5,943 nucleotides of DNA from Planctomycetia bacterium (lineage in GTDB: Bacteria > Planctomycetota > Phycisphaerae > Phycisphaerales > SM1A02): NCBI GenBank assembly GCA_009936695.1, contig JAACEA010000379.1, positions 1 to 5,943 of the forward strand, written 5' to 3'. Below, one piece after another: positions 1 to 5,831 of the stretch. The notes beneath the pieces are model-generated. The model searched no databases and had not been told where the DNA came from. It was given only the letters and a program-made list of their open reading frames with translations. Position numbers and translations under genes: made by a program. Every line of letters starts with the position of its first letter. The stretch's first letter is position 1.

Positions 1-221
1 CCGAATCGGAAGGACTCGAGAAGACGTTCGCGGCCCAGGCGGGAGACGTCGGTCATCAGCTTCGGATCGATCACGCCCCGCTCATGGACCCATCGAAGGA
101 CCTGATCGCCCAGGTAGCGAGGAAGATCGTTCTCCACCGCCCACCGCCGGAGCGAATCCGGATCCTGGTCGAAGATGCTCGATCCGCGTCGCTCGGGCGA
201 CGTCGACCCGTCGTCGCTCAT
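1..221 (-). CDS. rlmN: RlmN, 23S rRNA / tRNA adenine-C2 methyltransferase (5' part only)
   Basis: RlmN is a radical SAM enzyme that methylates C2 of A2503 in 23S rRNA and of A37 in some tRNAs. Only the first 73 codons are visible; the gene runs off the left edge. The start is the ATG at 221-219, which overlaps the ispH stop as ATGA. After a polar stretch of about 15 residues comes the family's N-terminal helical domain: residues 20-50 include LPRYLGDQVLRWVHERGV, matching the usual pattern 'fRaKQifeWiyekGv', followed by 'D...MTDVSRLGRERL', matching 'f.eMtnLsk.lRekL'. The CxxxCxxC cluster motif and the catalytic cysteines lie outside the window, so activity cannot be judged and the closely related Cfr type cannot be fully excluded. 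No Shine-Dalgarno is seen, so translation is probably coupled to ispH. The identification rests on N-domain pattern only, but the fit is good. Confidence 0.82.
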   Translation of the reverse strand, partial: MSDDGSTSPERRGSSIFDQDPDSLRRWAVENDLPRYLGDQVLRWVHERGVIDPKLMTDVSRLGRERLLESFRF

Positions 222-1276
222 TCCGAGGCGCCGATCGTCAGGTCGATGGTCCGATGCGGGATTCCGTGTTCGTCGAGGAGTCGGTCCAGATCGCCGGCAC
301 CGTCCACGGTGATGGTTCGTTCTCCCGGGTCGATGCCGCGGCTTCGCATCAACTGCTTCAGGGATCCGGGGAGACCGAAGACGATCGTCTCTCGATCGAT
401 GTCCCGCTGTTCGACTTCGCCGCCATGGACCTCGATCAGGTGGAGGACGAGGTCGTTCACCAGGTCCTCGGGGGCGCTCGCGCCGGCGGTGATGAGGACC
501 GATTCCACCCCTTCGAACCACGATTCGACGATTTCACTCTTGTCGTCGAGCAGTCGGGCCGGCGTGCCGACGTTCTCGGAGATCTCGGTCAGCCGGACGC
601 TGTTCGAACTGTTGCGGCTGCCGACCACCAGAACGAGATCGCAGTCCGGCGCGATCGCCCGCACCGCGTTCTGGCGATTCGTCGTCGCGTAGCAGATGTC
701 CTCGCTCGGCGGGGCCTTGATGGTCGGGATCGCCGCCTTGAGCGCATTGATGACCACGTTCGCGTCGTCGGTGGAGAGCGTGGTCTGGGTGAGGTAGACC
801 ACCTTCTCGGGATCGTCGATCTTGAGATGCGGAACGTCCGCGGGCGTCTCGACGATCTGGATCGAATCGGGCGCCTCGCCTCTGGTTCCGATCACTTCCT
901 GGTGGTCGGCGTGGCCGACGAGGACGATCTGCCAGCCGCGCTTGGCGTAGCGGATCGCCTCCGCATGGACCTTGGTGACCAGCGGGCAGGTCGCGTCGAC
1001 CGCGACGAGCCTCCGCTCGGCGGCCTCCGCCCGGATCGCCGGGCTGACCCCGTGGGCGCTGAAGACCACCACCGAGCCGTCCGGCGCCTCGTCGATCGAC
1101 TCGACGAACACGACACCCTGCTCCCGGAAGCGATCGACCACGTGCCGATTGTGGACGATCTCGTGGTACACGCAGATGGTCTCGTCGGGGAAGAGCTCGA
1201 GCAGCTCGTCGACCACGGCGATCGCCATGTTGACGCCGGCACAGAAGCCGCGGGGATTCGCGAGGATCAGTTTCAT
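218..1276 (-). CDS. ispH: IspH, 4-hydroxy-3-methylbut-2-enyl diphosphate reductase
   Basis: This cytosolic iron-sulfur enzyme is the last step of the MEP pathway, reducing HMBPP to IPP and DMAPP. The 352-residue protein begins MKLILANPRGFCAGV, nearly identical to the family N-terminus. The three [4Fe-4S] ligands are present: C12 (GFCAGV), C97 (DATCPLVTKVH) and C195 (EDICYATTNRQ). Substrate-binding motifs are also present: VHN at 41-43 (H42), GHADHQEV at 121-128, TQTTLS at 163-168, GSRNSSNS at 219-226 and TAGASAP at 263-269. The core ends near residue 310 (ETIVFGLPGSLK). About 40 more residues follow, rich in acidic and beta/alpha-like segments, whereas E. coli IspH stops at 316. The ATG at 1276-1274 is chosen because the family N-terminus starts exactly there; the reading frame stays open 57 codons upstream but that part shows no homology. 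There is no clear Shine-Dalgarno (the upstream bases are pyrimidine-rich). The gene is divergent from hpnC and overlaps rlmN by four bases. Confidence 0.97.
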   Translation of the reverse strand: MKLILANPRGFCAGVNMAIAVVDELLELFPDETICVYHEIVHNRHVVDRFREQGVVFVESIDEAPDGSVVVFSAHGVSPAIRAEAAERRLVAVDATCPLVTKVHAEAIRYAKRGWQIVLVGHADHQEVIGTRGEAPDSIQIVETPADVPHLKIDDPEKVVYLTQTTLSTDDANVVINALKAAIPTIKAPPSEDICYATTNRQNAVRAIAPDCDLVLVVGSRNSSNSVRLTEISENVGTPARLLDDKSEIVESWFEGVESVLITAGASAPEDLVNDLVLHLIEVHGGEVEQRDIDRETIVFGLPGSLKQLMRSRGIDPGERTITVDGAGDLDRLLDEHGIPHRTIDLTIGASE

Positions 1277-1317
1277 GTGGGAGAGGCCGACTGGAGTGCG
1301 GACGGGACCGACGACAT
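1273..1317 (-). other. Possible 14-codon leader ORF ahead of ispH
   Basis: An ATG at 1317-1315 opens a short frame, MSSVPSALQSASPT, whose TGA stop (1275-1273) overlaps the ispH ATG as ATGA. It lies about nine bases downstream of a -10-like box (1332-1327), so it could be leaderless. It has no Shine-Dalgarno and no recognisable peptide. The same overlap geometry recurs at the real gene junctions in this window, which is the only reason to note it. A short ORF like this is also expected by chance. Confidence 0.2.
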
Positions 1318-1326
1318 GGGTGTCGG

Positions 1327-1332
1327 ATGGTA
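1327..1332 (-). promoter_or_regulatory. Candidate -10 box for ispH-rlmN
   Basis: On the minus strand the hexamer reads TACCAT, matching TATAAT at four of six positions. The region 17 bases upstream (TCTTTC) is a poor -35. A start site 7-9 bases downstream would put the RNA 5' end near 1317-1320, giving an ispH leader of about 40 bases. This is a weak match in a GC-rich sequence and needs 5'-end data. Confidence 0.22.
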
Positions 1333-1356
1333 GCAGTCCGCGGATCCCGGAAAGAC

Positions 1357-1382
1357 GATTTCGGGCGGTGCGGACCCGAATC
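1357..1382. repeat. Imperfect inverted repeat in the divergent control region
   Basis: The left arm GATTTCGGG (1357-1365) and the right arm CCCGAATC (1375-1382) pair over eight bases with one bulged T; the inner six (TTCGGG/CCCGAA) are perfect, with a nine-base spacer. It lies just upstream of the candidate hpnC -10 box, where a -35 element or operator would sit. It could be a dimeric regulator site, but an inverted repeat of this size can arise by chance. Confidence 0.35.
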
Positions 1383-1386
1383 CGGA

Positions 1387-1392
1387 TACACT
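1387..1392 (+). promoter_or_regulatory. Candidate -10 box for hpnCDE-queG
   Basis: The hexamer TACACT matches TATAAT at four of six positions. It sits in one of the few AT-containing patches upstream of hpnC and would give a 5' leader of roughly 25-30 bases. No credible -35 hexamer lies 16-18 bases upstream (about GGCGGT at 1364-1369). The call is weak. Confidence 0.22.
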
Positions 1393-1426
1393 CGCGAGTT
1401 CCAGAGCCCCCCGTTTCGACGCTGCG

Positions 1427-2413
1427 ATGACCGACCGACGCATCCACGACGATCTCGCGATCAACGGCCCCGACGCCCCGGTTTCAGGGTGGTCGGGGGT
1501 CACCGTGGCCGAGGCGAGATCGCGTGCCCGGCGGCTCGCCGGCTCGCATCGCGAGAACTTCTCGGTCCTCACCCGACTGGTGCCCCGCGACGTCCGCGAC
1601 GATTTCGCGGCGGTCTACGCCTTCTGTCGCACGGCGGACGACCTCGGGGATGAGATCGGGGATCCGAAACGGGCGCTCGAACTCCTCGCATGGTGGCGGT
1701 CGGAGATCGACGCGGCGTGGGCGGGTGAACCGCGTCACTGGGTGTTTCGGGCCCTTTCCCCGACGATCGATCGCTTCCAGCTGGACCGAAGGCCGTTCGA
1801 GGATCTCGTCTCCGCCTTCGAGCAGGACCAGACCGTGGACCGATACGAGACCTGGGACGGGTTGTTGGACTACTGCCGTCGAAGCGCGGATCCGGTCGGC
1901 CGGATCGTGCTCCGGCTGCTCGACGAATCCGCGACGCCCGGCCAGCTCGAACGCTCCGATGCGATCTGCACGGCGCTGCAGCTGACGAACCACTGGCAGG
2001 ATCTGCGACGAGATCTGCTCGATCGCGATCGGATCTACATCCCGCGGGAGTCGATCGACATCGAGGACTTCGAAGCCCGATTCCGTCGGACCGCGGAACA
2101 GGGGTGGGCCTGCGACGACACGTTCCTCGAGGAATCGCGTCGACTCGTTCGTACCTGCGTCGATCGGACCTGGTCCCTCTTCGAAGCGGGCGGGTCGCTG
2201 CCGGCGTCGCTCGGTCCGAGGGCTGCGCCGGTGATCGAGGTGCTCGCGAACGGGGGAGCGCGGGTGCTCCGGTCGATCGAGGACTGGGACTACGAGACGG
2301 TCCTGCACCGTCCGACGCTCGGATTCACCGGCAAGCTCGCGATCGTGCTCCGGGCCTGGGTGAACACCCGTTCCGCCCGGCGGACGGATGCGAAGACGGG
2401 GGCCCTGGCATGA
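1427..2413 (+). CDS. hpnC: HpnC, hydroxysqualene synthase (trans-isoprenyl diphosphate synthase family)
   Basis: In the three-enzyme bacterial squalene route HpnC converts presqualene diphosphate to hydroxysqualene. The 328-residue protein has the all-alpha squalene/phytoene synthase fold signatures: HRENF at 41-45 followed by 'LVPR...VYAFCRTADD', the first Asp-rich motif DDLGDE at 71-76, and the second in LQLTNHWQDLRRD at 184-196 with 'RIYIP' after it. YCRRSADPVGRIVLRL at 149-164 is characteristic of HpnC rather than HpnD. The N-terminus before HRENF is somewhat long. The ATG at 1427 is the first start in the frame, but a GTG at 1505 behind a G-rich stretch would give a shorter protein that keeps every motif. 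No Shine-Dalgarno precedes 1427. The gene is first of four; its stop overlaps the hpnD start as ATGA. Assignment to HpnC versus other family members is supported by the adjacent hpnD and hpnE. Confidence 0.93.
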   Translation: MTDRRIHDDLAINGPDAPVSGWSGVTVAEARSRARRLAGSHRENFSVLTRLVPRDVRDDFAAVYAFCRTADDLGDEIGDPKRALELLAWWRSEIDAAWAGEPRHWVFRALSPTIDRFQLDRRPFEDLVSAFEQDQTVDRYETWDGLLDYCRRSADPVGRIVLRLLDESATPGQLERSDAICTALQLTNHWQDLRRDLLDRDRIYIPRESIDIEDFEARFRRTAEQGWACDDTFLEESRRLVRTCVDRTWSLFEAGGSLPASLGPRAAPVIEVLANGGARVLRSIEDWDYETVLHRPTLGFTGKLAIVLRAWVNTRSARRTDAKTGALA

Positions 2414-3291
2414 CCTCGCCCGACCTCGATCTCGCTCGCGGGTACGACGCGTGCGGCCGCATCGTGAAGTCCCGGGCCAGGAACTTCTGGTACGGACTTC
2501 GACTCACGCCCGAGCCGAAGCGTTCGGCGCTCTACGCGATCTACGCCTGGATGCGGGAGGCCGACGACATCGCCGACGAGGAAGGTGCGACGCTCGACGT
2601 CCGTCGCCTCGACCTCGATGCCTTTCGAGTCCGGACGCATCGAATCTTCCTCGGCGAGACCGACCCCGATCCGCGGTGGCGGGCGTTCGGCGACACCGTG
2701 CAGCGGTACGCGCTCCCGCGAGCGCCGTTCGACGCGATGATCGACGGTCAGGACGCCGATCTCGACTGGACGACCTGCGCCGACCGGCCCGTGCTCGAAC
2801 GTTTCTGCTGGCAGGTGGCCTCGACCGTCGGACTGATCTGCGTTCGGATCTGGGGGCACGACGGCGACCCGGACGTCGAACGAATGGCGGTCGATCGGGG
2901 GAAGGCGTTCCAGTTGACGAACGTCATCCGCGATCTGCGCGAGGATCACGGGCGAATGCGAACCTACCTTCCCGCCGACGAACTGGAGGCCGCGGGCCTC
3001 GACCTCGATGCGTTGATCTCGTGGCGGGATGCGGCCCGGTGCGACGACTTCGTGCGCGGTCAGGTGGCGCATGCGGAGGCATACTTCCGCGCCTCGGCTG
3101 GCCTCGACGCCCATCTGAGCGAGGAATGCCGGGCGACCAGCTGGGCGATGACGCGGATCTATCACGAACTGCTGCGACGCATCGAACGCGATCCGAGTCG
3201 AATCGTCCGGGAGCGGGTCGGTCTCGGGTCGATCCGGAAGATGGCCATCGCCTGGCGGGCCCGTCGGTATGCCCGGGGAGTCGCGTCTTGA
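2410..3291 (+). CDS. hpnD: HpnD, presqualene diphosphate synthase
   Basis: HpnD condenses two farnesyl diphosphates to presqualene diphosphate, the substrate of HpnC. The 293-residue protein has 'SRARNFWYGLRL' at 21-32, then ALYAIYAWMREADDIADE at 40-57 with the first Asp-rich motif DDIADE (52-57), and the second in FQLTNVIRDLRED at 167-179 followed by GRMRTYLP. The NVIRDLRED form is typical of HpnD and phytoene synthases, in contrast to the NHWQD form of the upstream HpnC paralogue. The ATG at 2410 is chosen because it overlaps the hpnC TGA (ATGA) and the homology begins soon after; the frame is open further upstream only as a shadow of hpnC. A G-run at 2398-2402 is a weak ribosome binding site. 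The stop overlaps the hpnE start as TTGA. Phytoene synthase is the main alternative, disfavoured by the neighbours. Confidence 0.93.
   Translation: MTSPDLDLARGYDACGRIVKSRARNFWYGLRLTPEPKRSALYAIYAWMREADDIADEEGATLDVRRLDLDAFRVRTHRIFLGETDPDPRWRAFGDTVQRYALPRAPFDAMIDGQDADLDWTTCADRPVLERFCWQVASTVGLICVRIWGHDGDPDVERMAVDRGKAFQLTNVIRDLREDHGRMRTYLPADELEAAGLDLDALISWRDAARCDDFVRGQVAHAEAYFRASAGLDAHLSEECRATSWAMTRIYHELLRRIERDPSRIVRERVGLGSIRKMAIAWRARRYARGVAS
3275..3280 (+). promoter_or_regulatory. Ribosome binding site fixing the TTG start of hpnE
   Basis: GGGGAG, with core GGAG at 3277-3280, lies seven bases before the TTG at 3288. It is the best Shine-Dalgarno-like sequence at any gene start in the window. It sits inside the last codons of hpnD and supports the non-ATG start of hpnE. 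Confidence 0.55.
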
Positions 3292-4685
3292 AGCGGGTGG
3301 TGGTCATCGGTGGAGGTGTCGCCGGCATCGCGGCATCCATCCGTCTCGCCGAGTCGGGCTTCAAGCCGGTCGTCCTCGAGACCCGGGGAAAGCTCGGGGG
3401 TCGGGCGACGAGCTTCGAGGATCCCCGCTCCGGGCGAGTGCTCGACAACTGCCAGCACGTCGTCATGGGGTGCTGTTCGAATGTCCTGGATCTCTACGCA
3501 CGGCTCGGGGTGGCGGACCGCATCGAATGGCATCCCGAGACGTGGTGGGCCAATCCACCGAGACGGCCCGATCGGATGCGGCCGGCCTTCCTGCCGGCCC
3601 CGCTGCACTTCGGTCCCTCGTTCCTTCGCATGCGACTGCTCTCCGCGGACACCAAGATCCTGGTGGGTCAGGCGATGCGGCGTCTTCTCAAGATGGGGCT
3701 CGCGGGTCGGGAGGCATGGGCGGACCGTTCGTTCGGGGCGTTCCTCGACGAAGTGGGACAGTCGCCGGATGCGCGACGGCTGTTCTGGGAGCCGGTGGTG
3801 GTGGGGGCCTGCAACCTGCCCTGCGACGCGGTCGCGGCGAATCATGCGATGCAGGTGTTCCAGGAGGGGTTTCTCGCCGGCGGCTGGCACGCGACGATGG
3901 GGCTCGCGACGTGCGACCTCCGGTCCCTCTACGACCCGGCGATGGAGATCATCGGCGATGCCGGTGGGTCGTTCCGGCTCGGAACCTCGGTCCGGGGCAT
4001 CGCGTTCGACGGCATTCGCGCGAACGGGGTGGTCACCGACGACGGACTGGTGCCCGCGGCCGCGATCGTGAGCACGGTCCCGCCCGATCGGCTGGCGAAG
4101 ATCGTCTCCGGACCGATGCGGGCATCGGATCCGAGGCTGTCGAACCTCGATCGATTCGAGACGAGTCCGATCCTCGGCGTCCATCTGTTCTTCGATCGAC
4201 CGGTGATGCGGGACGACGTCAGGTCGTATCCGCACCTGGTGCTCCCTGATCGCGACACGCACTGGTTCTTCAACAAGGGCGTGGATGCTTCCGGACTTCA
4301 TCACGTGCACGCGGTCATCAGCGCCGCGGACGACTGGATGGGGCTCGACGAGGAGACGATCGCCCGCCGGGTGGTGACGGATCTGCACTGGGCGTTGCCC
4401 GCGAGTCGCGGCATCGACCCGGTCGAGGTGCGAAGCGTCAAGGAGAAGCGGGCGACGTTCCGGGCTTCGCCGGGGATCGACGCGATGCGGCCGGGGCCCG
4501 CGCCCGGTGGACGCGGCATCTCCAACCTGTACCTCGCGGGCGACTGGTGCGACACCGGTTGGCCCGCGACGATGGAGGGCGCGACTCGAAGCGGCTATGC
4601 CGCCGCGGCTTCGATCACCGGATCGGGTGGCCTGGTACCGGACGTGCCCCCCGGGCGGCTCGCACGCTGGGTAGGCCTTCGGTGA
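3288..4685 (+). CDS. hpnE: HpnE, hydroxysqualene dehydroxylase (FAD-dependent)
   Basis: HpnE removes the hydroxyl of hydroxysqualene to give squalene, using FAD and a reductant. The 465-residue protein opens with a Rossmann dinucleotide site VVVIGGGVAGIAAS (4-17), with the ribose-binding acid at E31 (VVLE). It continues with GKLGGRATSF at 35-43 and an HpnE-like DNCQHVVMGCCSN stretch at 53-65. Near the C-terminus NLYLAGDWCDTGWPATMEGA (413-432) is the amine-oxidase-type FAD motif, and a short PDVPPGRLARW tail follows. The start is TTG at 3288: it overlaps the hpnD stop, follows a good Shine-Dalgarno, and puts the Rossmann strand at residue 4, as the family requires. No ATG lies near that position in the frame. 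The stop overlaps the queG GTG start. Related phytoene desaturases and carotenoid isomerases are alternatives, but the motif set and the hpnC-hpnD neighbours point to HpnE. Confidence 0.93.
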   Translation: MKRVVVIGGGVAGIAASIRLAESGFKPVVLETRGKLGGRATSFEDPRSGRVLDNCQHVVMGCCSNVLDLYARLGVADRIEWHPETWWANPPRRPDRMRPAFLPAPLHFGPSFLRMRLLSADTKILVGQAMRRLLKMGLAGREAWADRSFGAFLDEVGQSPDARRLFWEPVVVGACNLPCDAVAANHAMQVFQEGFLAGGWHATMGLATCDLRSLYDPAMEIIGDAGGSFRLGTSVRGIAFDGIRANGVVTDDGLVPAAAIVSTVPPDRLAKIVSGPMRASDPRLSNLDRFETSPILGVHLFFDRPVMRDDVRSYPHLVLPDRDTHWFFNKGVDASGLHHVHAVISAADDWMGLDEETIARRVVTDLHWALPASRGIDPVEVRSVKEKRATFRASPGIDAMRPGPAPGGRGISNLYLAGDWCDTGWPATMEGATRSGYAAAASITGSGGLVPDVPPGRLARWVGLR

Positions 4686-5803
4686 AGGGGGACGCCGACC
4701 GGGCGGGGGGCGACCCCGTCGATGTGACGCGGATGGTGCTCGAGACGTGCCGAAATCTCGAATTCACGCTTTCGGGGATCTGTGACGCGTCGCCCTCCAG
4801 TCACGCCGACGAGGTTCGGGCCTGGATCTCGGCGGGCCGCCATGGATCGATGGAATGGATGGAGCGACGGCTCGAGGAGCGGCTCGACCCGGGTGTCTAC
4901 CTGCCGGGGGCGGCCTCGATGATCGTCGTCGCGGATCGATACCACGATGGACGCCGGGACCGGATCGATTCCAACGGTCCCGTCCGCGGCCGGATCGCCC
5001 GGTACGCCCGAGGCCGCGACTACCACAAGGTCTTGAAGGGTCGACTCGTCAAGCTCGCGAGGGCGTTGTCGGCCGACCATCCCGCGGCGACCTTTCGACC
5101 CTGCGTCGATACCGCGCCGATTCTCGAGCGTGAGCACGCGATGCGGGCGGGGCTCGGCCTCGTGGGCAAGAACACGCTCCTGATCGAGCCCGGGCACGGC
5201 AGCTGGCTGCTGCTCGGGGCGGTGGTCTCCACGCTTCGGCTCGAACCGACGCCTTCGCGTCACCCCGGCGGGGACCCCTGCGGAACCTGCACCCGGTGCA
5301 TCGACGCGTGCCCCACCGATGCGATCACGCCGTTCTCGGTGGATGCGAACCGTTGCATCGCCTACACGACGATCGAACACCGGGGCGACATCGCGCCCGA
5401 TCTTGCGGCGTCGACGGGCGACTGGCTCTTCGGGTGCGACGTCTGCCAGGAGGTCTGTCCTCACTCGGTGCGGAAGAAACGACGTCTGCCGCTTTCGATC
5501 CATTCGGACTACGCACCACGCCGTGACGGCCTCGGGCTGCTCGAAGTGCTCGGCTGGGACGATGCTGCGAGAAACACCACGCTGGAAGGCACGGCGGCGC
5601 GTCGAGCGACGCTCTGGATGTGGAAGCGGAACGCCCTCGTCTGTGCTGGAAACGCACTGCTTCGATCGCCGGGGCGATCGGACGCCGAAGCGCTTCGTGC
5701 ACGGATCGAGGCGATCGCCGAGGATTCCCAGGAGAACGCCGCGGTCCGAAGGACCGCGGCGAGCGTGTTGAAGCGTCTGGTTGATTCGGGCGAGGCGACC
5801 TGA
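4682..5803 (+). CDS. queG: QueG, epoxyqueuosine reductase
   Basis: QueG reduces epoxyqueuosine to queuosine at the wobble base of GUN-anticodon tRNAs, using cobalamin and two [4Fe-4S] clusters in the cytosol. The 373-residue protein is close to the usual length (E. coli 379). Visible signatures are YARGRDYHKVLKGRL (108-122), RPCVDTAPILERE (139-151, with the likely catalytic Asp at 143), AGLGLVGKNTLLI (156-168) and GSWLLLGAVV (173-182). The ferredoxin-like part has C200, C203, C206 and C210-P, then C225, then C252, C255 and C259-P. The C-terminal region (280-365) is helical and HEAT-like, with 'TLEGTAARR...KRNALVCAGNAL' as in the family. GTG at 4682 is preferred because it overlaps the hpnE stop as GTGA. 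GTG 4724 or ATG 4733 would also leave all motifs intact. Upstream support is weak (TAGG). No other queuosine gene is in view. Confidence 0.95.
   Translation: MKGDADRAGGDPVDVTRMVLETCRNLEFTLSGICDASPSSHADEVRAWISAGRHGSMEWMERRLEERLDPGVYLPGAASMIVVADRYHDGRRDRIDSNGPVRGRIARYARGRDYHKVLKGRLVKLARALSADHPAATFRPCVDTAPILEREHAMRAGLGLVGKNTLLIEPGHGSWLLLGAVVSTLRLEPTPSRHPGGDPCGTCTRCIDACPTDAITPFSVDANRCIAYTTIEHRGDIAPDLAASTGDWLFGCDVCQEVCPHSVRKKRRLPLSIHSDYAPRRDGLGLLEVLGWDDAARNTTLEGTAARRATLWMWKRNALVCAGNALLRSPGRSDAEALRARIEAIAEDSQENAAVRRTAASVLKRLVDSGEAT
5737..5761. repeat. Perfect 11-bp inverted repeat inside the 3' end of queG
   Basis: The arms CGCCGCGGTCC (5737-5747) and GGACCGCGGCG (5751-5761) are perfect complements separated by GAA. 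Both lie within the queG codons for about residues 352-360, some 40 bases before the stop. As RNA this would be a very stable, GC-rich hairpin. No U-tract follows, so a standard intrinsic terminator is not indicated. Confidence 0.75.
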
Positions 5804-5805
5804 GC

Positions 5806-5823
5806 CGAGGCGTGCTCGCCTCG
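5806..5823. terminator. Hairpin between convergent queG and the right-edge gene
   Basis: A perfect seven-base stem, CGAGGCG (5806-5812) with CGCCTCG (5817-5823), closes a TGCT loop in the 28-base gap between two convergent stop codons. It starts three bases after the queG stop codon and could act in both directions. No T-run follows on either strand, so it is a candidate terminator or RNA 3'-end stabiliser only. A second copy of the left arm at 5791-5797 could form a competing, longer-looped stem. Confidence 0.45.
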
Positions 5824-5831
5824 AATTCGGG

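Larger units (their letters stand above)
1277..1426. promoter_or_regulatory. Divergent intergenic region between ispH and hpnC
   Basis: These 150 bases separate the start codons of two outward-facing transcription units, so promoters for both should lie here. It is the only sizeable non-coding stretch in the window. It holds weak -10-like hexamers in both directions, an imperfect inverted repeat at 1357-1382 and a short palindrome TCCGCGGA at 1337-1344. No convincing TTGACA-type -35 box, riboswitch or strong ribosome binding site was found. The promoter assignment follows from gene orientation rather than from motif quality. Confidence 0.6.

Noticed and set aside
254..1333. Long plus-strand open frame (359 codons) opposite ispH
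   Set aside because: It is the antisense shadow of a confidently identified gene with all catalytic cysteines. Its translation is low-complexity (Asp/Arg/Val-rich) with no family motifs. Long antisense frames are expected in GC-rich DNA.
1277..1447. 57-residue upstream extension of IspH
   Set aside because: It has no homology and would cross the whole divergent region and overlap the hpnC start. The canonical IspH N-terminus begins exactly at the ATG 1276-1274.
2104..2409. N-terminal extension of HpnD back to an upstream ATG
   Set aside because: The added 102 residues overlap hpnC in another frame and are Arg/Gly-rich without homology. The ATGA at 2410 gives the normal family length.
2388..3287. 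Fusion-like 765-codon frame joining 300 residues to HpnE
   Set aside because: The extra 300 residues are an out-of-frame reading of hpnD, very Arg-rich. The FAD-binding strand begins right after the TTG at 3288, so this is not a real fusion.
3162..4388. 408-codon minus-strand open frame opposite hpnD/hpnE
   Set aside because: It is Arg/His/Pro-rich with no recognisable domain and crosses the junction of two real genes on the other strand. This is a compositional shadow.
4547..4681. ATG-initiated 45-residue extension of QueG
   Set aside because: It overlaps the conserved C-terminus of HpnE in another frame, and its Arg-rich sequence is not part of the family. The GTGA overlap start gives normal length.
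5663..5680. Near-perfect palindrome CGATCGCC-GG-GGCGATCG inside queG
   Set aside because: It is made of two CGATCG units, a word that is abundant throughout the window, so it is likely a by-product of the local oligonucleotide bias rather than a specific site.
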